64,000 nucleotides of DNA from Lachnospiraceae bacterium (GCA_910575155.1 CAJTDX010000018.1:1-64000), one strand, 5' to 3'; positions 11,315-22,298 are shown, counted from the stretch's first letter. Translations and numbers: made by a program. Notes: generated from the sequence alone by a model not told the origin.

Positions 11315-11370
11315 TCTGCTCTGATTTTAAAATTTTATAGTTCTTTTTTTTACTGACAATCAGGCGAAAC

Positions 11371-11410
11371 CGCTGCAGTCTTATCATCCGGACTGCCAGC
11401 GGTTTTTTGT
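11371..11410 (+). terminator. rho-independent terminator
   Basis: ACCGCTGCAGTC..GGACTGCCAGCGGTTTTTT downstream of the AIM24 gene. Confidence 0.7.
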
Positions 11411-11524
11411 TCTTTTATAGGAAATTCCTTCGGATTCCCAATAAAATAAAAAACAATGATCGCACTGCGGCGGAAAAGAAATATGCCGCTAAAGCGACCC
11501 GCCGCAGGGGAAGAGGAATCTTTT

Positions 11525-13132
11525 CTATTCGATTTCCTGTCCTTTACTTTTTTTCTGTATGGTTTTCATCTGGCTTTTGGTGAGAAATTCATAGTCTGTG
11601 CGGAAACCGCAAATGTCGTGAAGCGCGTCTGTAATTTTATTCCGCGGATACAAAGGGATAAAGCCCTGTTCCGCAATTTTTGCAAAGTTCATGGCGTTTA
11701 GTGTCATTAAAATTTCATCAGGGCTGTACGTCCTGCCAAGTTTTGTTTCCAGGACCCGGTACAGCATAAGCCCAAGAAAACAGATAAGAAAATGTGCCTG
11801 GATCCGGTTTTCATCTTTCAGGTAAAGTGGATTAATAGTGAAATCATTTTTCATGATTCGAAAAAATTCCTCTGTCTGCCAGCGTCGTTCACTCACTTTT
11901 AAAATGCTGCTGATTTTATCTTCCAGAAGATCCGTGCAGACGGCGTAAAGTCCGTCATACGTTGCTTTTGTTGTGAGTTTTTTTATATCGTTTTTATGAA
12001 GATCAGCTTCGTGGCGTACTGTTTTTTGATAGAGGGCGTACTTTGGAGAGTATGTGACGATAAGACGCTGCGCAAGCTTACGGTTTGCAGACAATTTCTC
12101 TTTGTAATAGATATTTGCGTCTGTGTCGGGAAGTTTTGCAAGATCCACAGGTTTGTCATCGGAAACACGTTTGAATCCGTTTTGATCCAATGCCCATGCT
12201 TTATCTTCAGCAGGAAGTTTCCTAAGCGGCAGCGTAAGGATGTACGACCTGTTTTTTGTATGATGAAAAGCGGGGATATGTTCTGTTTTTTCATCCACGC
12301 AGTAAATAAAGTTCTGACAGTTAACTTCTTGCAGCAATTCTTCCGTCGCAGAGGCGAGAGGTGTACGGCTGTTGGCGTTTCCGGACAAAAGAGAAAGAGC
12401 CAGAGGCATTCCCCTTCCATTCATAAACAGTCTCATTTGAATCATGACGCCCGGTTTATGTTCTTTGCATTCACCGGATTTTTGAGGTCCGTTTGTCTGT
12501 GCCGTTTCAAAATAATAATAAGAAGAGTCATAATAAAGCGTTTTGTTATTGTGCCTGCAGATGGCGAGGCTGTTTTTACATGCTTCAGACTGAATGAAGT
12601 CATATTCACTGCCCAGGATATTCAAAGCATGGGAAATGTCCTGTGGTTTATAGGAAGTTTCCGCCAAAAATGAAGAAGCTGTTTGAAATGAGGAACGCCT
12701 GCTGTCAGGCTCCAGGAGTCTTGCGCAGACCAGAGCAAGGAGAAGGGCGTTTATGTCATATTTGAGCCTGTACTTTGTTTTGAGTTTCAGACAGGTTTTG
12801 TTTAACTGTAATCTGTAATAGATGGATTGAAGAAAAAGATATCCGCCCCTGAAAAACATCTGCCTGCCATAAGTGAGAGGTCTGTCAGTGTGAAAAGTAA
12901 TCGGCACAGATTTCTTTTTTTGCCCTTCTTTATATTTTAATGTCTCAAATCTTGCTTCCTCCTTTGCCCACGCCATAACATCGTCGCGGGTCGGGCCGTG
13001 TTCTATCAGAAGCTCTTTTAAGGTTCCAAGTTTACGTACCACAGAGGAGGTACTGATTCCCTGGTCATTAATATATCCTCTGGTAATATAAAATGATTCT
13101 GAATTTTTGGATTTTGATGTGGTAACTCTCAT
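11525..13132 (-). CDS. IS1634-family transposase, copy 2 (diverged)
   Basis: MRVTTSKSKNSESFYITRGYI...HGPTRDDVMAWAKEEARFET parallels copy 1 along most of its length but clearly diverged. Confidence 0.85.
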   Translation of the reverse strand: MRVTTSKSKNSESFYITRGYINDQGISTSSVVRKLGTLKELLIEHGPTRDDVMAWAKEEARFETLKYKEGQKKKSVPITFHTDRPLTYGRQMFFRGGYLFLQSIYYRLQLNKTCLKLKTKYRLKYDINALLLALVCARLLEPDSRRSSFQTASSFLAETSYKPQDISHALNILGSEYDFIQSEACKNSLAICRHNNKTLYYDSSYYYFETAQTNGPQKSGECKEHKPGVMIQMRLFMNGRGMPLALSLLSGNANSRTPLASATEELLQEVNCQNFIYCVDEKTEHIPAFHHTKNRSYILTLPLRKLPAEDKAWALDQNGFKRVSDDKPVDLAKLPDTDANIYYKEKLSANRKLAQRLIVTYSPKYALYQKTVRHEADLHKNDIKKLTTKATYDGLYAVCTDLLEDKISSILKVSERRWQTEEFFRIMKNDFTINPLYLKDENRIQAHFLICFLGLMLYRVLETKLGRTYSPDEILMTLNAMNFAKIAEQGFIPLYPRNKITDALHDICGFRTDYEFLTKSQMKTIQKKSKGQEIE

Positions 13133-13591
13133 AAAACAAATCCTCCTTAGATTCATTATACAAAATATTACGATATATTACAATATTAAAAATGCGAATA
13201 TAGAGTATGCGAAAGCCACATTTTATAAGGCTTACAAGGGCGTTTAACAACATTTAAGAATTTAGCTGTGCATGAAAAAATTGCAAAAAACGGGGGCGCT
13301 AAATAAATTTTAATGGTAAACAGAAGGATATTATATGTTTTTTGAAATTCTGTTTGATTATAATTAAAAAATATTATGGAACTGATACAAGAAAAGGGAC
13401 AAAATTACCTGTGATTTATATAAATCAGACAAAAAGGGTTATTGTTCTTCTGTATCAGACAGAGGAGGTGGTCAGCGAGGCGTATATATGTTTGGACAGA
13501 GGGGCTGCAACAGTTGTTTTGACACAGAATCAGAAAGTGAGGAGAGAAATCAGAAACAGTTGTTTTACAATGCAAACAGAGAAAGGAAGGA

Positions 13592-16500
13592 ATGAGTATG
13601 AGTAAAAACAGGACAATAGTGAAACGTGTACTTGCGTTTGGATTGGCAATGATTCTTACCATATGCGGGGCGGCGGCAAATCCGGCGGGCAGCGTGCAGG
13701 CGGCGGCAAAGAAAAAAGTTACTTCCGTCCGTTTTTCAAAAGATACGATCGTCCTTAAAAAAGGAAAAACGTATAAATTGAAGACGACGGTAAAGCCGAA
13801 GAATGCATCAAATAAAAGCGTTTCCTATAAGTCGGGCAAAAAGTCCGTAGCGCAGGTCAACGCCAAAGGCAAAATAACGGCTAAAAAAGCAGGAATGACC
13901 AAAATAACGGCAAAGGCCAAAGACGGAAGTAAAAAAAGCGCAGTTTGTAAAGTATATGTTTATACGGCAAAGATAAAAAAAGCGTCCGTAACGCCGGCAG
14001 CAAAGACTCTGCAGATTGGCAAGACTGTAAAATTAAAGACAAAAGTCACATCCCCGAAAAAGGGTACGGCAAATGTCTTTACCTGGAAGAGCAGCAGTAA
14101 AAAGGTTGCTGTAGTAAATGCCGACGGCAAAGTAACAGCCAAAGGAGCAGGAACTGCTACGATTACCGGAACCGCAATGGACGGAAGTAAGAAGAAAGTG
14201 GTTTGTAAAATTAAAGTAGAAGCTTCTAAGCCGTCTGAAACGCCGGAACCGCCAGTAACGCCGGAACCGCCTGTCACCAAAGTGCTTGTTACCTCGGTAA
14301 AGCTTCCCGCGGCCCTGGAAATCAACGTAGGCGACAGTTCTAAGCTGAATGCGGAAGTTGAGCCGACAAATGCAGACAACAAATCCCTGACCTGGAGCAG
14401 CAGCGCTGCGGACGTGGTTTTTGTGGATAATCAGGGGAATGTGACAGCCAGGAAACCGGGAACGGCAAATATCACTGCAGCCGCGCAGGATGGAAGCGGG
14501 AAATCCGCACTCTGCGCTGTGACGGTAAAGGAAAATAAATCTGACATGCCTGGCGAACCGGCAGAAAAAGCGTTTTTAGATAGTTTATATGATACTAAAA
14601 ATATTGTTCAGTTCATAGCGGCAGGAACAAATAATATGGTCATTGAATACAATGACGGTTCTCAGATTTATGATATATGGTGGAATTGGATTGACTCTTC
14701 AGGCGGACTGCAGACAGCATTCCGACTCAGACCTGTTACTGAAGGCAGCGAGGAATTCCGGATCCAGACAGCGATGAGAGCAAGAGATAAGAGGGGACCG
14801 GAAGATAAAAGGGTTATGACGCCCAAAGACAACGGTACAAATTTAACTTTACAGGATTTGGATGAGAGCGACGAATCTCAGATTTGGTCTTTGAGAAAAT
14901 TAGAAAATGGCGCTTATATTGTTGTGAATAAAGCTTCAAAGCAGGTGATTTCTTTAGCGAAAGACGGAACGGAGCAAGGTACAGAAGTTTGTCTGAAAGA
15001 ATTTGATGCAGCGAGCACGGCCATGCAGTGGAATGTACAGACAAAAGAGGAAGTTGTTCCAGAAGTTGAGCCAAGTATATTGCTTGACAAAACGATGCTC
15101 AATGTAGGTGAGACTGTCAAGATTGAAATTGGTGAAGTAGAACCAGATGAAGTTACGGCTGCCTATGCTTCTTCGGATGAAGCGATTGCAACAGTAGACA
15201 ATAACGGTACAATTACTGCTGTTAAGAGCGGAAGCGCGACTATCACAGTAACAGTGAAATTTGATGGGAAGACATTTACTTTCAACGAACAGATTATAGT
15301 TGCGGGCGAAGAGTTGGGCGACTCGGCATGGCAGGTAACATCACCGGATGGAAATATTAAAGGCCTATTTGTATTGGATGAGAAGAAAGGTTCTCTTTGT
15401 TATGCGGCATACCATGGAGAGGATCTTGTAATTGAACCCTCGCCTTTGGGCTTAGTTACAAACAAAGGCGATTTCAGAGAAGGGCTTACCTTTAAATCGG
15501 TCAGCGACGTTCAGACTATCAATGATTCCTATCAATTGATAGGGGCGCGCGTAAAAGATGTAACGGCAAATGCCAATGAAGTTACAATAATGTTTGAAAA
15601 AAACGGCGTTTCTTATGGCGTAGTTGTCAGGGCGTATGATGATGGAATCGCATTTCGTTATAAAATTGAAGGAGAAGGCGATCTTCTGATTTCTGGAGAG
15701 GATACAGGCGTTAAGATTCCGCTTGGTTCTGAGGTTACGGTAGCTGATTATGACGAAGCAAATGAAAGGATTCCGACCGGAACGTCATTTGAGAATTTGA
15801 TTGGGAACTACAGTCTGATGATGACATATCAGTTAAAAGATAAAGACGTCTATGCATTGGTTTCTGAGGCTGATTTACAGGGTTCCTATTGCGTTTCTAT
15901 GCTGCAGGGCCATCCGTCAGGAATGATGGATATCCGTTTCTGTCCGAAGCAGCAGGAAGTTGGAGATGTGGTAACAACCGCGCCTTTTGAGTCGCCGTGG
16001 AGATATACGGTAATCGGAAGTTTGAGCGATATTACCCTTAATACGATGGCTGAGAATTTAAATCCGCCATGTAAAATAGAAGATACAAGCTGGGTGAAAC
16101 CAGGCGTTATGGCATGGACCTGGGTAAACGGCGATCCTTGCGATGATTTTGATACTTACAAAGAATATATTGATCTGGCAGTAGAAATGGGATGGCAGTA
16201 TCTATTGCTGGATGAAGGATGGTATGTACAGGAAAACCGTGTATTTGTGAAGTATTATGACTGGACGCAGGATTTGATTGATTATGCGAATGAAAAGGGC
16301 ATCGGCCTGATTGTATGGGCGCACAAGAAGAATCTGGAGACAGAAGAGGGACAGCAGAAAATCAAAGAATGGGCAGATATGGGCTTTAAGGGCTTCAAAC
16401 CGGACTTTTTCGATTCCGGAGCACAGGATGCCGTTCAGCTTGTGAATAAACTTGTGGAACTGGCGGCAGAAAATAAAATGCTGATTGATCCGCATGGTGT

Positions 16501-19500
16501 TTATAAACCTACCGGAATCAGAAGAACTTATCCCAATGCGCTAACCCAGGAAGGTATTTCCGCATCGGAAGGCCGTATGGCTTATTCTTCTTATAACTGT
16601 ACGTTGCCATATACGAGACTGGCAATCGGACCGGCAGACTACGCGCCTCTGGCATCCTTCTCCAATGCGGAACTTTATGGAGTGGATGATAAGTATCTGG
16701 AAGCATCCTTTGCAGGACTGGCAGCAGAAGCCGTATTGTTTGAGAGCGGTATGCAGTGTCTGGCAGATAAGCCGGCAAATTATGAGAAGAGCGCGGCAAA
16801 AGAATTTTATAAAAATATGCCTGCAGAATGGGATGAATCTGTTCTGGTTGACGGTAAGATAGGAAAATATGTAAACATGGCCCGCAGATCCGGCGAAAAC
16901 TGGTATATGGGTATTATGTGCAACGATGAGTTTACTTATGGCGCGGAGAACTATACGCAGAAACGTGATAAGACATTCGTCCTGGATTTCCTGGAAGAAG
17001 GCAAGACATATACGGCTGAAATTTACAGTGACGGTGCAGAAAAGACAAAGATTGAAACGCGCACCGAGGAAGTAAAGAAAGGCGACTCCATCACAGTTTC
17101 CTGTCTGCCGTACGGAGGCGCTGCCATTAAGATTACGCCGCAGGTGCCTGTGAGCCTCACAGTAGCTCCTGTCTTGAGGGTAACAGCGGGAGAGACAAAA
17201 GACCTGACAGCAAATATAAAACCGGAAGCTGCAGCAGGGCAGACGCTTACCTGGACTTGTGATAAAACACAGATCGCAACCGTAGAAAACGGCAAAGTAA
17301 CCGGAGTAAAGGCAGGTAGAGCTACCGTTACAGCGGCTATGGCGGATGGAACGAAAGCAAGCTGTAAAGTTATTGTTTCAGGAGCGCCGGTAAAAGTAGA
17401 AAAAGTTACTCTGAATAAAACAAATGCAGAACTTGCAGAGGGCGCAGTTTTGAATCTGGTGGCAACCTTAACGCCTGAGCATCCAACGGATAAGAATATC
17501 AAATGGTCCTCTGATAATGAGGAGGTAGCAAAAGTAAATTCCTCTGGCGAAGTAACCGGATACGCGGCGGGAACAGCAACGATCACAGCTACGGCGGACG
17601 CAAAGACTGTAACTGAGGGAGCAGCCAGCGCGTCCTGTACGGTAAAAGTAATCGCAGCGGATCCAAGCACTTATGAAGAGGTTAAGAGTATCCATACAGC
17701 AGCCTGGGACGCCTGCATTGACTGTAATGAAGTGACTCAGCTTTGGTGGAATTACATAGACCAGTTTGAAGACTCTTCCCTGAAATACAGATTTGTCTAT
17801 GATGAAACAGACAAAGACGCGTTTAGGGTAGAATCCATCATTGAAGGCAACGGAGTGATGATGACGGAACGTTCAGCAACAGAAGCAGGTACGGCAGTCG
17901 TATTTGGCAATCTGGATCCGGAAGACGATTCTCAGCTCTGGAAAATTCAGGATCTGGGCGATGGAAAGTGTGCAATTATAAATAAGAAATCCGGCCTGGC
18001 TCTGGCGTCAGAAGAAAAGAATGACAGCGGCGCTAAGCTTTCCATTCAGGAACTTTTGCAGGACAATGTATATATGCAGTGGACGATTCAGTCACACCGC
18101 AGGATGCTGGTTGCAGAAGATATTGAGACGATTTTGGCTAAGGCAATACTGAGTGTGGGAGAGATGACTACAATTGCCACAAACCCTGTACAGGAGGGCA
18201 TTACATATACTTCCCTGGATGAGAGTATTGTAACGACGGACGACGGCAAGGTTAAGGCGGTAGCAGAAGGTGTGGCAACGATTCAGACCAAGCTTTCCTT
18301 TAACGGAGAAGAGCGTGTGTTCTACGATCAGATTATGGTTGGAAGCGCTGCAAAAGAAGGATCCGTATGGCAGGTTACATCACCGGACGGCAAAATAAGA
18401 GCGGTATTTGCGCTGGATAAAAAGCGCGGATCACTGACATATACAGCCTTCCGGGAAGATACCGTAGTGGTAGAACCGTCTCCGATGGGGCTGGTTACAA
18501 ACCTGGGCGACTTTACAGAAGGTCTGGTGTTTGATAAACAGGACGCAGTAAAAGCAAAGACAGAAACCTATGAATTAAAAGGAGCCAAGGTAAAGAATGT
18601 GGAAAAAACAGCAAACGAAACCACGCTTTGGTTCAAAAAAGACGGCGCATCCTTTGGCGTTGCAGTCCGTGTATACGATGACGGAGTTGCGTTCCGCTAT
18701 AAGATTAATGGAAGCGCAGAATTAAAGATTTCATCAGAGAATACCGGCGTAAAGATTCCGGCAGGATCTGCTATTACGCTGATGCCCTATGACAGAAGTA
18801 ACGAGGGAATCCCGGAGCTGAAAGCATTCGAAGATCTCAAGGGAAGATACAGTATGCCTATGACCTATCAGGTAAATGATGAAACGTACGTACTGATTTC
18901 AGAAGCGCAACTGGAAGATACCTACTGCGGAGCAGAGCTGGTTGGCCATACCTCAGGAATGATGGATATCCGTTTCTGCGGCGAGCAGAAAACAGATGTG
19001 GTGACAGAGGCGCCGTTTGAATCTCCATGGAGGTTTGCAGTGATTGGCACGCTGAGCGACATCACACTGAATACCATGGCGGAAAACCTCAATCCGGATC
19101 CCGCATTTGACGCTTCCTGGGTAGAAGCGGGCGCCATGGCATGGACCTGGGTAAACGGAGATCCATGCGACGATTACGAAACCTACAAAGATTACATTGA
19201 TCTGGCGGCAGAGATGGGCTGGAAGTATCTGCTGATGGACGAAGGCTGGCAGCCGTATGACAGAACCAACATTTCTCCGGGAAGAAGCCATTATGAAGGT
19301 TTCTATTCCTGGACTGAGGATCTGCTGAACTATGCAGAAGAAAAAGGAATTGGACTTGTAATTTGGGTTGATAAAGCGGATCTGGACGATCCGGAAGAAC
19401 AGGAAAAGATTGCAGAATGGGCAGAGATGGGATTTAAGGGAATCAAACCAGACTTCTTTGAATCGGCTTCTCAGAGTTCTGTACATCTGATCAACACTCT

Positions 19501-20152
19501 GATTCAATTAGCGGCGGATAACGAAATGGTAATTGATCTGCACGGCGTGTACAAACCTACCGGAATGAGGAGAACTTATCCCAATGCTCTTACTCAGGAA
19601 GGCGTATCGGCGTCCGAAGGCCGTATGAATGACGCGGCTTATAATTGTACGATGCTGTTTAACAGAATCGCAGTAGGACCTGCAGACTATGCGCCGATGG
19701 CGTCTTTTGGAAATGTTGTAAATCCGATGTACAATAGCGCGACACTGGCAGGACTGACTGCGGAAGCAGTGTTATTTGAGAGCGGCCTGCAGTGCCTTGC
19801 AGATAAACCGAAAGTATACAGAGAAAGCAAGGCATATGAGTTCTACAAGAACCTTCCGTCTGAATGGGATGAATCCCTGCTGCTGGGAGGAGACATCAGA
19901 GATTACGTGAATATGGCGCGTCGTTCAGGAGAGAACTGGTATGTCGGCATGATGTGCAATGATCAAAAGGATGTGGCGCTGAGCCTGGATTTCCTTGCCG
20001 ATCAGACCACATATACAGCAGCCGTTTATAAAGATGGCGCGAACAAAGAAGAAATTGCAGTAGAAACGCTGAAAGTGAAGAAAGGGGATACGATCAATAT
20101 TTCCATGCTTCAGTATGGCGGCGCGGCAATTAAAATTACACCTGACAAGTAA
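13592..20152 (+). CDS. secreted multimodular protein: signal peptide, several Big_2-like repeats, two ricin/beta-trefoil-like domains, two GH97-like glycoside hydrolase modules
   Basis: Signal peptide ..VLAFGLAMILTICGAAAN..VQAAA; repeated GKVTAKGAGTATITG Big_2 motifs; two copies of WQVTSPDG(N/K)I...MAWTWVNGDPCDD..TYK(E/D)YIDLA(V/A)EMGW(Q/K)YLL(L/M)DEGW...KPTG(I/M)RRTYPNALTQEG(I/V)SASEGR. Confidence 0.85.
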   Translation: MSMSKNRTIVKRVLAFGLAMILTICGAAANPAGSVQAAAKKKVTSVRFSKDTIVLKKGKTYKLKTTVKPKNASNKSVSYKSGKKSVAQVNAKGKITAKKAGMTKITAKAKDGSKKSAVCKVYVYTAKIKKASVTPAAKTLQIGKTVKLKTKVTSPKKGTANVFTWKSSSKKVAVVNADGKVTAKGAGTATITGTAMDGSKKKVVCKIKVEASKPSETPEPPVTPEPPVTKVLVTSVKLPAALEINVGDSSKLNAEVEPTNADNKSLTWSSSAADVVFVDNQGNVTARKPGTANITAAAQDGSGKSALCAVTVKENKSDMPGEPAEKAFLDSLYDTKNIVQFIAAGTNNMVIEYNDGSQIYDIWWNWIDSSGGLQTAFRLRPVTEGSEEFRIQTAMRARDKRGPEDKRVMTPKDNGTNLTLQDLDESDESQIWSLRKLENGAYIVVNKASKQVISLAKDGTEQGTEVCLKEFDAASTAMQWNVQTKEEVVPEVEPSILLDKTMLNVGETVKIEIGEVEPDEVTAAYASSDEAIATVDNNGTITAVKSGSATITVTVKFDGKTFTFNEQIIVAGEELGDSAWQVTSPDGNIKGLFVLDEKKGSLCYAAYHGEDLVIEPSPLGLVTNKGDFREGLTFKSVSDVQTINDSYQLIGARVKDVTANANEVTIMFEKNGVSYGVVVRAYDDGIAFRYKIEGEGDLLISGEDTGVKIPLGSEVTVADYDEANERIPTGTSFENLIGNYSLMMTYQLKDKDVYALVSEADLQGSYCVSMLQGHPSGMMDIRFCPKQQEVGDVVTTAPFESPWRYTVIGSLSDITLNTMAENLNPPCKIEDTSWVKPGVMAWTWVNGDPCDDFDTYKEYIDLAVEMGWQYLLLDEGWYVQENRVFVKYYDWTQDLIDYANEKGIGLIVWAHKKNLETEEGQQKIKEWADMGFKGFKPDFFDSGAQDAVQLVNKLVELAAENKMLIDPHGVYKPTGIRRTYPNALTQEGISASEGRMAYSSYNCTLPYTRLAIGPADYAPLASFSNAELYGVDDKYLEASFAGLAAEAVLFESGMQCLADKPANYEKSAAKEFYKNMPAEWDESVLVDGKIGKYVNMARRSGENWYMGIMCNDEFTYGAENYTQKRDKTFVLDFLEEGKTYTAEIYSDGAEKTKIETRTEEVKKGDSITVSCLPYGGAAIKITPQVPVSLTVAPVLRVTAGETKDLTANIKPEAAAGQTLTWTCDKTQIATVENGKVTGVKAGRATVTAAMADGTKASCKVIVSGAPVKVEKVTLNKTNAELAEGAVLNLVATLTPEHPTDKNIKWSSDNEEVAKVNSSGEVTGYAAGTATITATADAKTVTEGAASASCTVKVIAADPSTYEEVKSIHTAAWDACIDCNEVTQLWWNYIDQFEDSSLKYRFVYDETDKDAFRVESIIEGNGVMMTERSATEAGTAVVFGNLDPEDDSQLWKIQDLGDGKCAIINKKSGLALASEEKNDSGAKLSIQELLQDNVYMQWTIQSHRRMLVAEDIETILAKAILSVGEMTTIATNPVQEGITYTSLDESIVTTDDGKVKAVAEGVATIQTKLSFNGEERVFYDQIMVGSAAKEGSVWQVTSPDGKIRAVFALDKKRGSLTYTAFREDTVVVEPSPMGLVTNLGDFTEGLVFDKQDAVKAKTETYELKGAKVKNVEKTANETTLWFKKDGASFGVAVRVYDDGVAFRYKINGSAELKISSENTGVKIPAGSAITLMPYDRSNEGIPELKAFEDLKGRYSMPMTYQVNDETYVLISEAQLEDTYCGAELVGHTSGMMDIRFCGEQKTDVVTEAPFESPWRFAVIGTLSDITLNTMAENLNPDPAFDASWVEAGAMAWTWVNGDPCDDYETYKDYIDLAAEMGWKYLLMDEGWQPYDRTNISPGRSHYEGFYSWTEDLLNYAEEKGIGLVIWVDKADLDDPEEQEKIAEWAEMGFKGIKPDFFESASQSSVHLINTLIQLAADNEMVIDLHGVYKPTGMRRTYPNALTQEGVSASEGRMNDAAYNCTMLFNRIAVGPADYAPMASFGNVVNPMYNSATLAGLTAEAVLFESGLQCLADKPKVYRESKAYEFYKNLPSEWDESLLLGGDIRDYVNMARRSGENWYVGMMCNDQKDVALSLDFLADQTTYTAAVYKDGANKEEIAVETLKVKKGDTINISMLQYGGAAIKITPDK

Positions 20153-20174
20153 AAAATAAAAAGTGATAAACAAT

Positions 20175-20216
20175 CGGGGCGTTTTGCAGAGTATGGCAAA
20201 GCGCCCCGGTTTGTTG
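20175..20216 (+). terminator. terminator-like hairpin
   Basis: CGGGGCGTTTTGC..GGCAAAGCGCCCCGGTTTGTT after the GH97 ORF. Confidence 0.6.
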
Positions 20217-20440
20217 TGCGTCTGTATATTAGCGGCCGGATGGGCAATAGGAATCTTAGGAAAATATTAAGATTTAAGAAGGAAATAAGTGAGGATTTCA
20301 AAATTTGTATTTGCTATACTAAAATCAACAGATATTCAGCAGAATATCTTAACAGAATGGTGTGAAACGAAATGATTTTAAGAATTGAGCGTTTTGCAGG
20401 TATCTAAGAATGTCAGATTCCAGAAAGGAGAACATCTGTA

Positions 20441-21139
20441 ATGGAGAAAATATTAGTGGTAGACGACGAGAAAGAAATAGCCGATCTGGTGGCATTTTAT
20501 CTGGAGAGTGAGAACTTTGAGGTAGCAGCCTGCTATACTTCCAAAGATGCCATGGAGCAGATTGGGCAGACAGATTTTGATCTGGCAATTTTGGATGTTA
20601 TGATTCCGGGAGTCAGTGGGCTTGAGCTGTGTAAGGAGATTCGCAAAAGCCATAATTACCCGGTTATCATGTTAACGGCGAAGGATGAGGAAATTGATAA
20701 GATCCGCGGTCTGATGCTTGGGGCGGACGATTATATGACAAAGCCGTTTCGTCCTTTGGAGCTGGTGGCGCGGGTAAAGGCTCAGATTCGCCGCTATAAA
20801 CGATATAACCAGAACCCTTCGGAGGAGGCCGATTCCTCCCTGCTGGTGCATGGAGGTCTGGTGATTAATGTTAAGACGCATGAATGCAGGCTGGATGAAA
20901 AGCCTTTGGTTCTGACCCCTACGGAGTTTTCTATTTTAAAAATTCTCTGTCAGCGCAAAGGCGAAGTAGTCAGCTCGGAAGAACTGTTTCATGAGATCTG
21001 GCAGGATGAGTACTACAGTAAGAGCAACAATACCATTACGGTGCATATCCGCCATCTTCGGGAAAAAATGAACGACTCTGTGGAGAGCCCCAAATATATC
21101 AAGACAATCTGGGGAGTAGGTTATAAAATTGAAAACTGA
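20441..21139 (+). CDS. vanR: OmpR/PhoB-family response regulator, VanR-like
   Basis: LVVDDEKEIADLVAFYL..DLAILDVMIPG..VIMLTAKDEEIDKIRGLMLGADDYMTKPF; winged-helix C-terminus; adjacent to vanS/vanG. Confidence 0.8.
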   Translation: MEKILVVDDEKEIADLVAFYLESENFEVAACYTSKDAMEQIGQTDFDLAILDVMIPGVSGLELCKEIRKSHNYPVIMLTAKDEEIDKIRGLMLGADDYMTKPFRPLELVARVKAQIRRYKRYNQNPSEEADSSLLVHGGLVINVKTHECRLDEKPLVLTPTEFSILKILCQRKGEVVSSEELFHEIWQDEYYSKSNNTITVHIRHLREKMNDSVESPKYIKTIWGVGYKIEN

Positions 21140-22298
21140 CGAAAAACACGGCCTTACGGTAAAATTGAAAACAGGAAAAAAGAAGAAATCCGGATATGCG
21201 AAGCTTAAACTCAAGGTATTTTTCCAGACCATGGGAATGATTGTGCTGGCTTTTTGTATTATTTATACGTTGTACCGCCGCTTTTGGTTTGGACGGGTGG
21301 GAGACTGGATTGTGGCATTTTTGCAGAATGTGTTCCATCTGGATTATATGGATGCCAGAAATATTTATCAGTATGGAATGCGGGAAAATCTTACTTTAAT
21401 TATTTTTATCGCGGTTATGTTCTGCTTTTTGCTGTTGTTCTGGTTTTCCCTGTCCTGGTTTACCCGCTATTTTAATGAAATTGACGCGGGACTGGACAAA
21501 CTGGTTTCCGGAGAAAACAAAGAAATTTCTTTGTCTGCGGAAATGGCGCCTATGGAACAGAAATTAAACGTGCTGCGCCAGACGTTGGAACGGCGGGAAT
21601 TGGAGGCCAGGCTTGCGGAGGAACGCAAAAATAATCTGGTTATGTATCTTGCGCATGATATCCGCACCCCCCTTACTTCTGTGATCGGCTATTTGAGCCT
21701 TCTGGAAGAAGCGCCGGACATGCCTGTGGAGCAGAAAGCAAAATATGTGCATATTACGCTGGAAAAAGCAAACCGTCTGGAGCGGCTCATCAATGAGTTT
21801 TTTGAAATCACCAGATATAATATCCAGCAGATTGTTCTGGAAAAAGAAAAAATTGATTTGTATTATATGCTGCTGCAGATGGTGGAGGAGTTCTATCCGC
21901 TTCTGGCTCAGAAAGGAAACCAGGCGGTACTTCACAGCGACGAAAATGTTGCCGTGTATGGGGATCCGGTAAAGCTGGCGAGAGTGTTTAACAATATTTT
22001 AAAAAATGCCGTCGCTTACAGTTACAACAATACCAGGATTCATATCTATGTGGAAGAACTTTTGACGGGAGGCGTTCGAATTAAATTCCAGAATCAGGGA
22101 CGGACGATTCCCAAAGAAAAGCTGGCTTCTGTTTTTGATAAGTTTTACCGCATGGACGAGGCGAGGACTTCCGATACCGGAGGAGCAGGGCTGGGGCTTG
22201 CCATTGCAAAGGAGATCGTTACCCTGCACGGAGGGGAAATATATGCGGAGAGTGAGAAAGAGCGGGTTGTTTTTGTAGTGGAACTGCCCCAAGAGTAA
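21129..22298 (+). CDS. vanS: sensor histidine kinase, VanS-like
   Basis: Two TM segments; VMYLAHDIRTPLTSVIGYLSLLEE; GGAGLGLAIAKEIV; precedes vanG. Confidence 0.8.
   Translation: MKTDEKHGLTVKLKTGKKKKSGYAKLKLKVFFQTMGMIVLAFCIIYTLYRRFWFGRVGDWIVAFLQNVFHLDYMDARNIYQYGMRENLTLIIFIAVMFCFLLLFWFSLSWFTRYFNEIDAGLDKLVSGENKEISLSAEMAPMEQKLNVLRQTLERRELEARLAEERKNNLVMYLAHDIRTPLTSVIGYLSLLEEAPDMPVEQKAKYVHITLEKANRLERLINEFFEITRYNIQQIVLEKEKIDLYYMLLQMVEEFYPLLAQKGNQAVLHSDENVAVYGDPVKLARVFNNILKNAVAYSYNNTRIHIYVEELLTGGVRIKFQNQGRTIPKEKLASVFDKFYRMDEARTSDTGGAGLGLAIAKEIVTLHGGEIYAESEKERVVFVVELPQE

Noticed and set aside
13342-13605. 87-aa ORF upstream of the GH97 gene
   Set aside because: No convincing ribosome-binding site or conserved motif; likely leader/promoter DNA.
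17023-17670. 215-aa antisense ORF in the GH97 protein gene
   Set aside because: Composition reflects the antisense of repetitive Thr/Ala/Val-rich Big_2 sequence; no start signals or family match.
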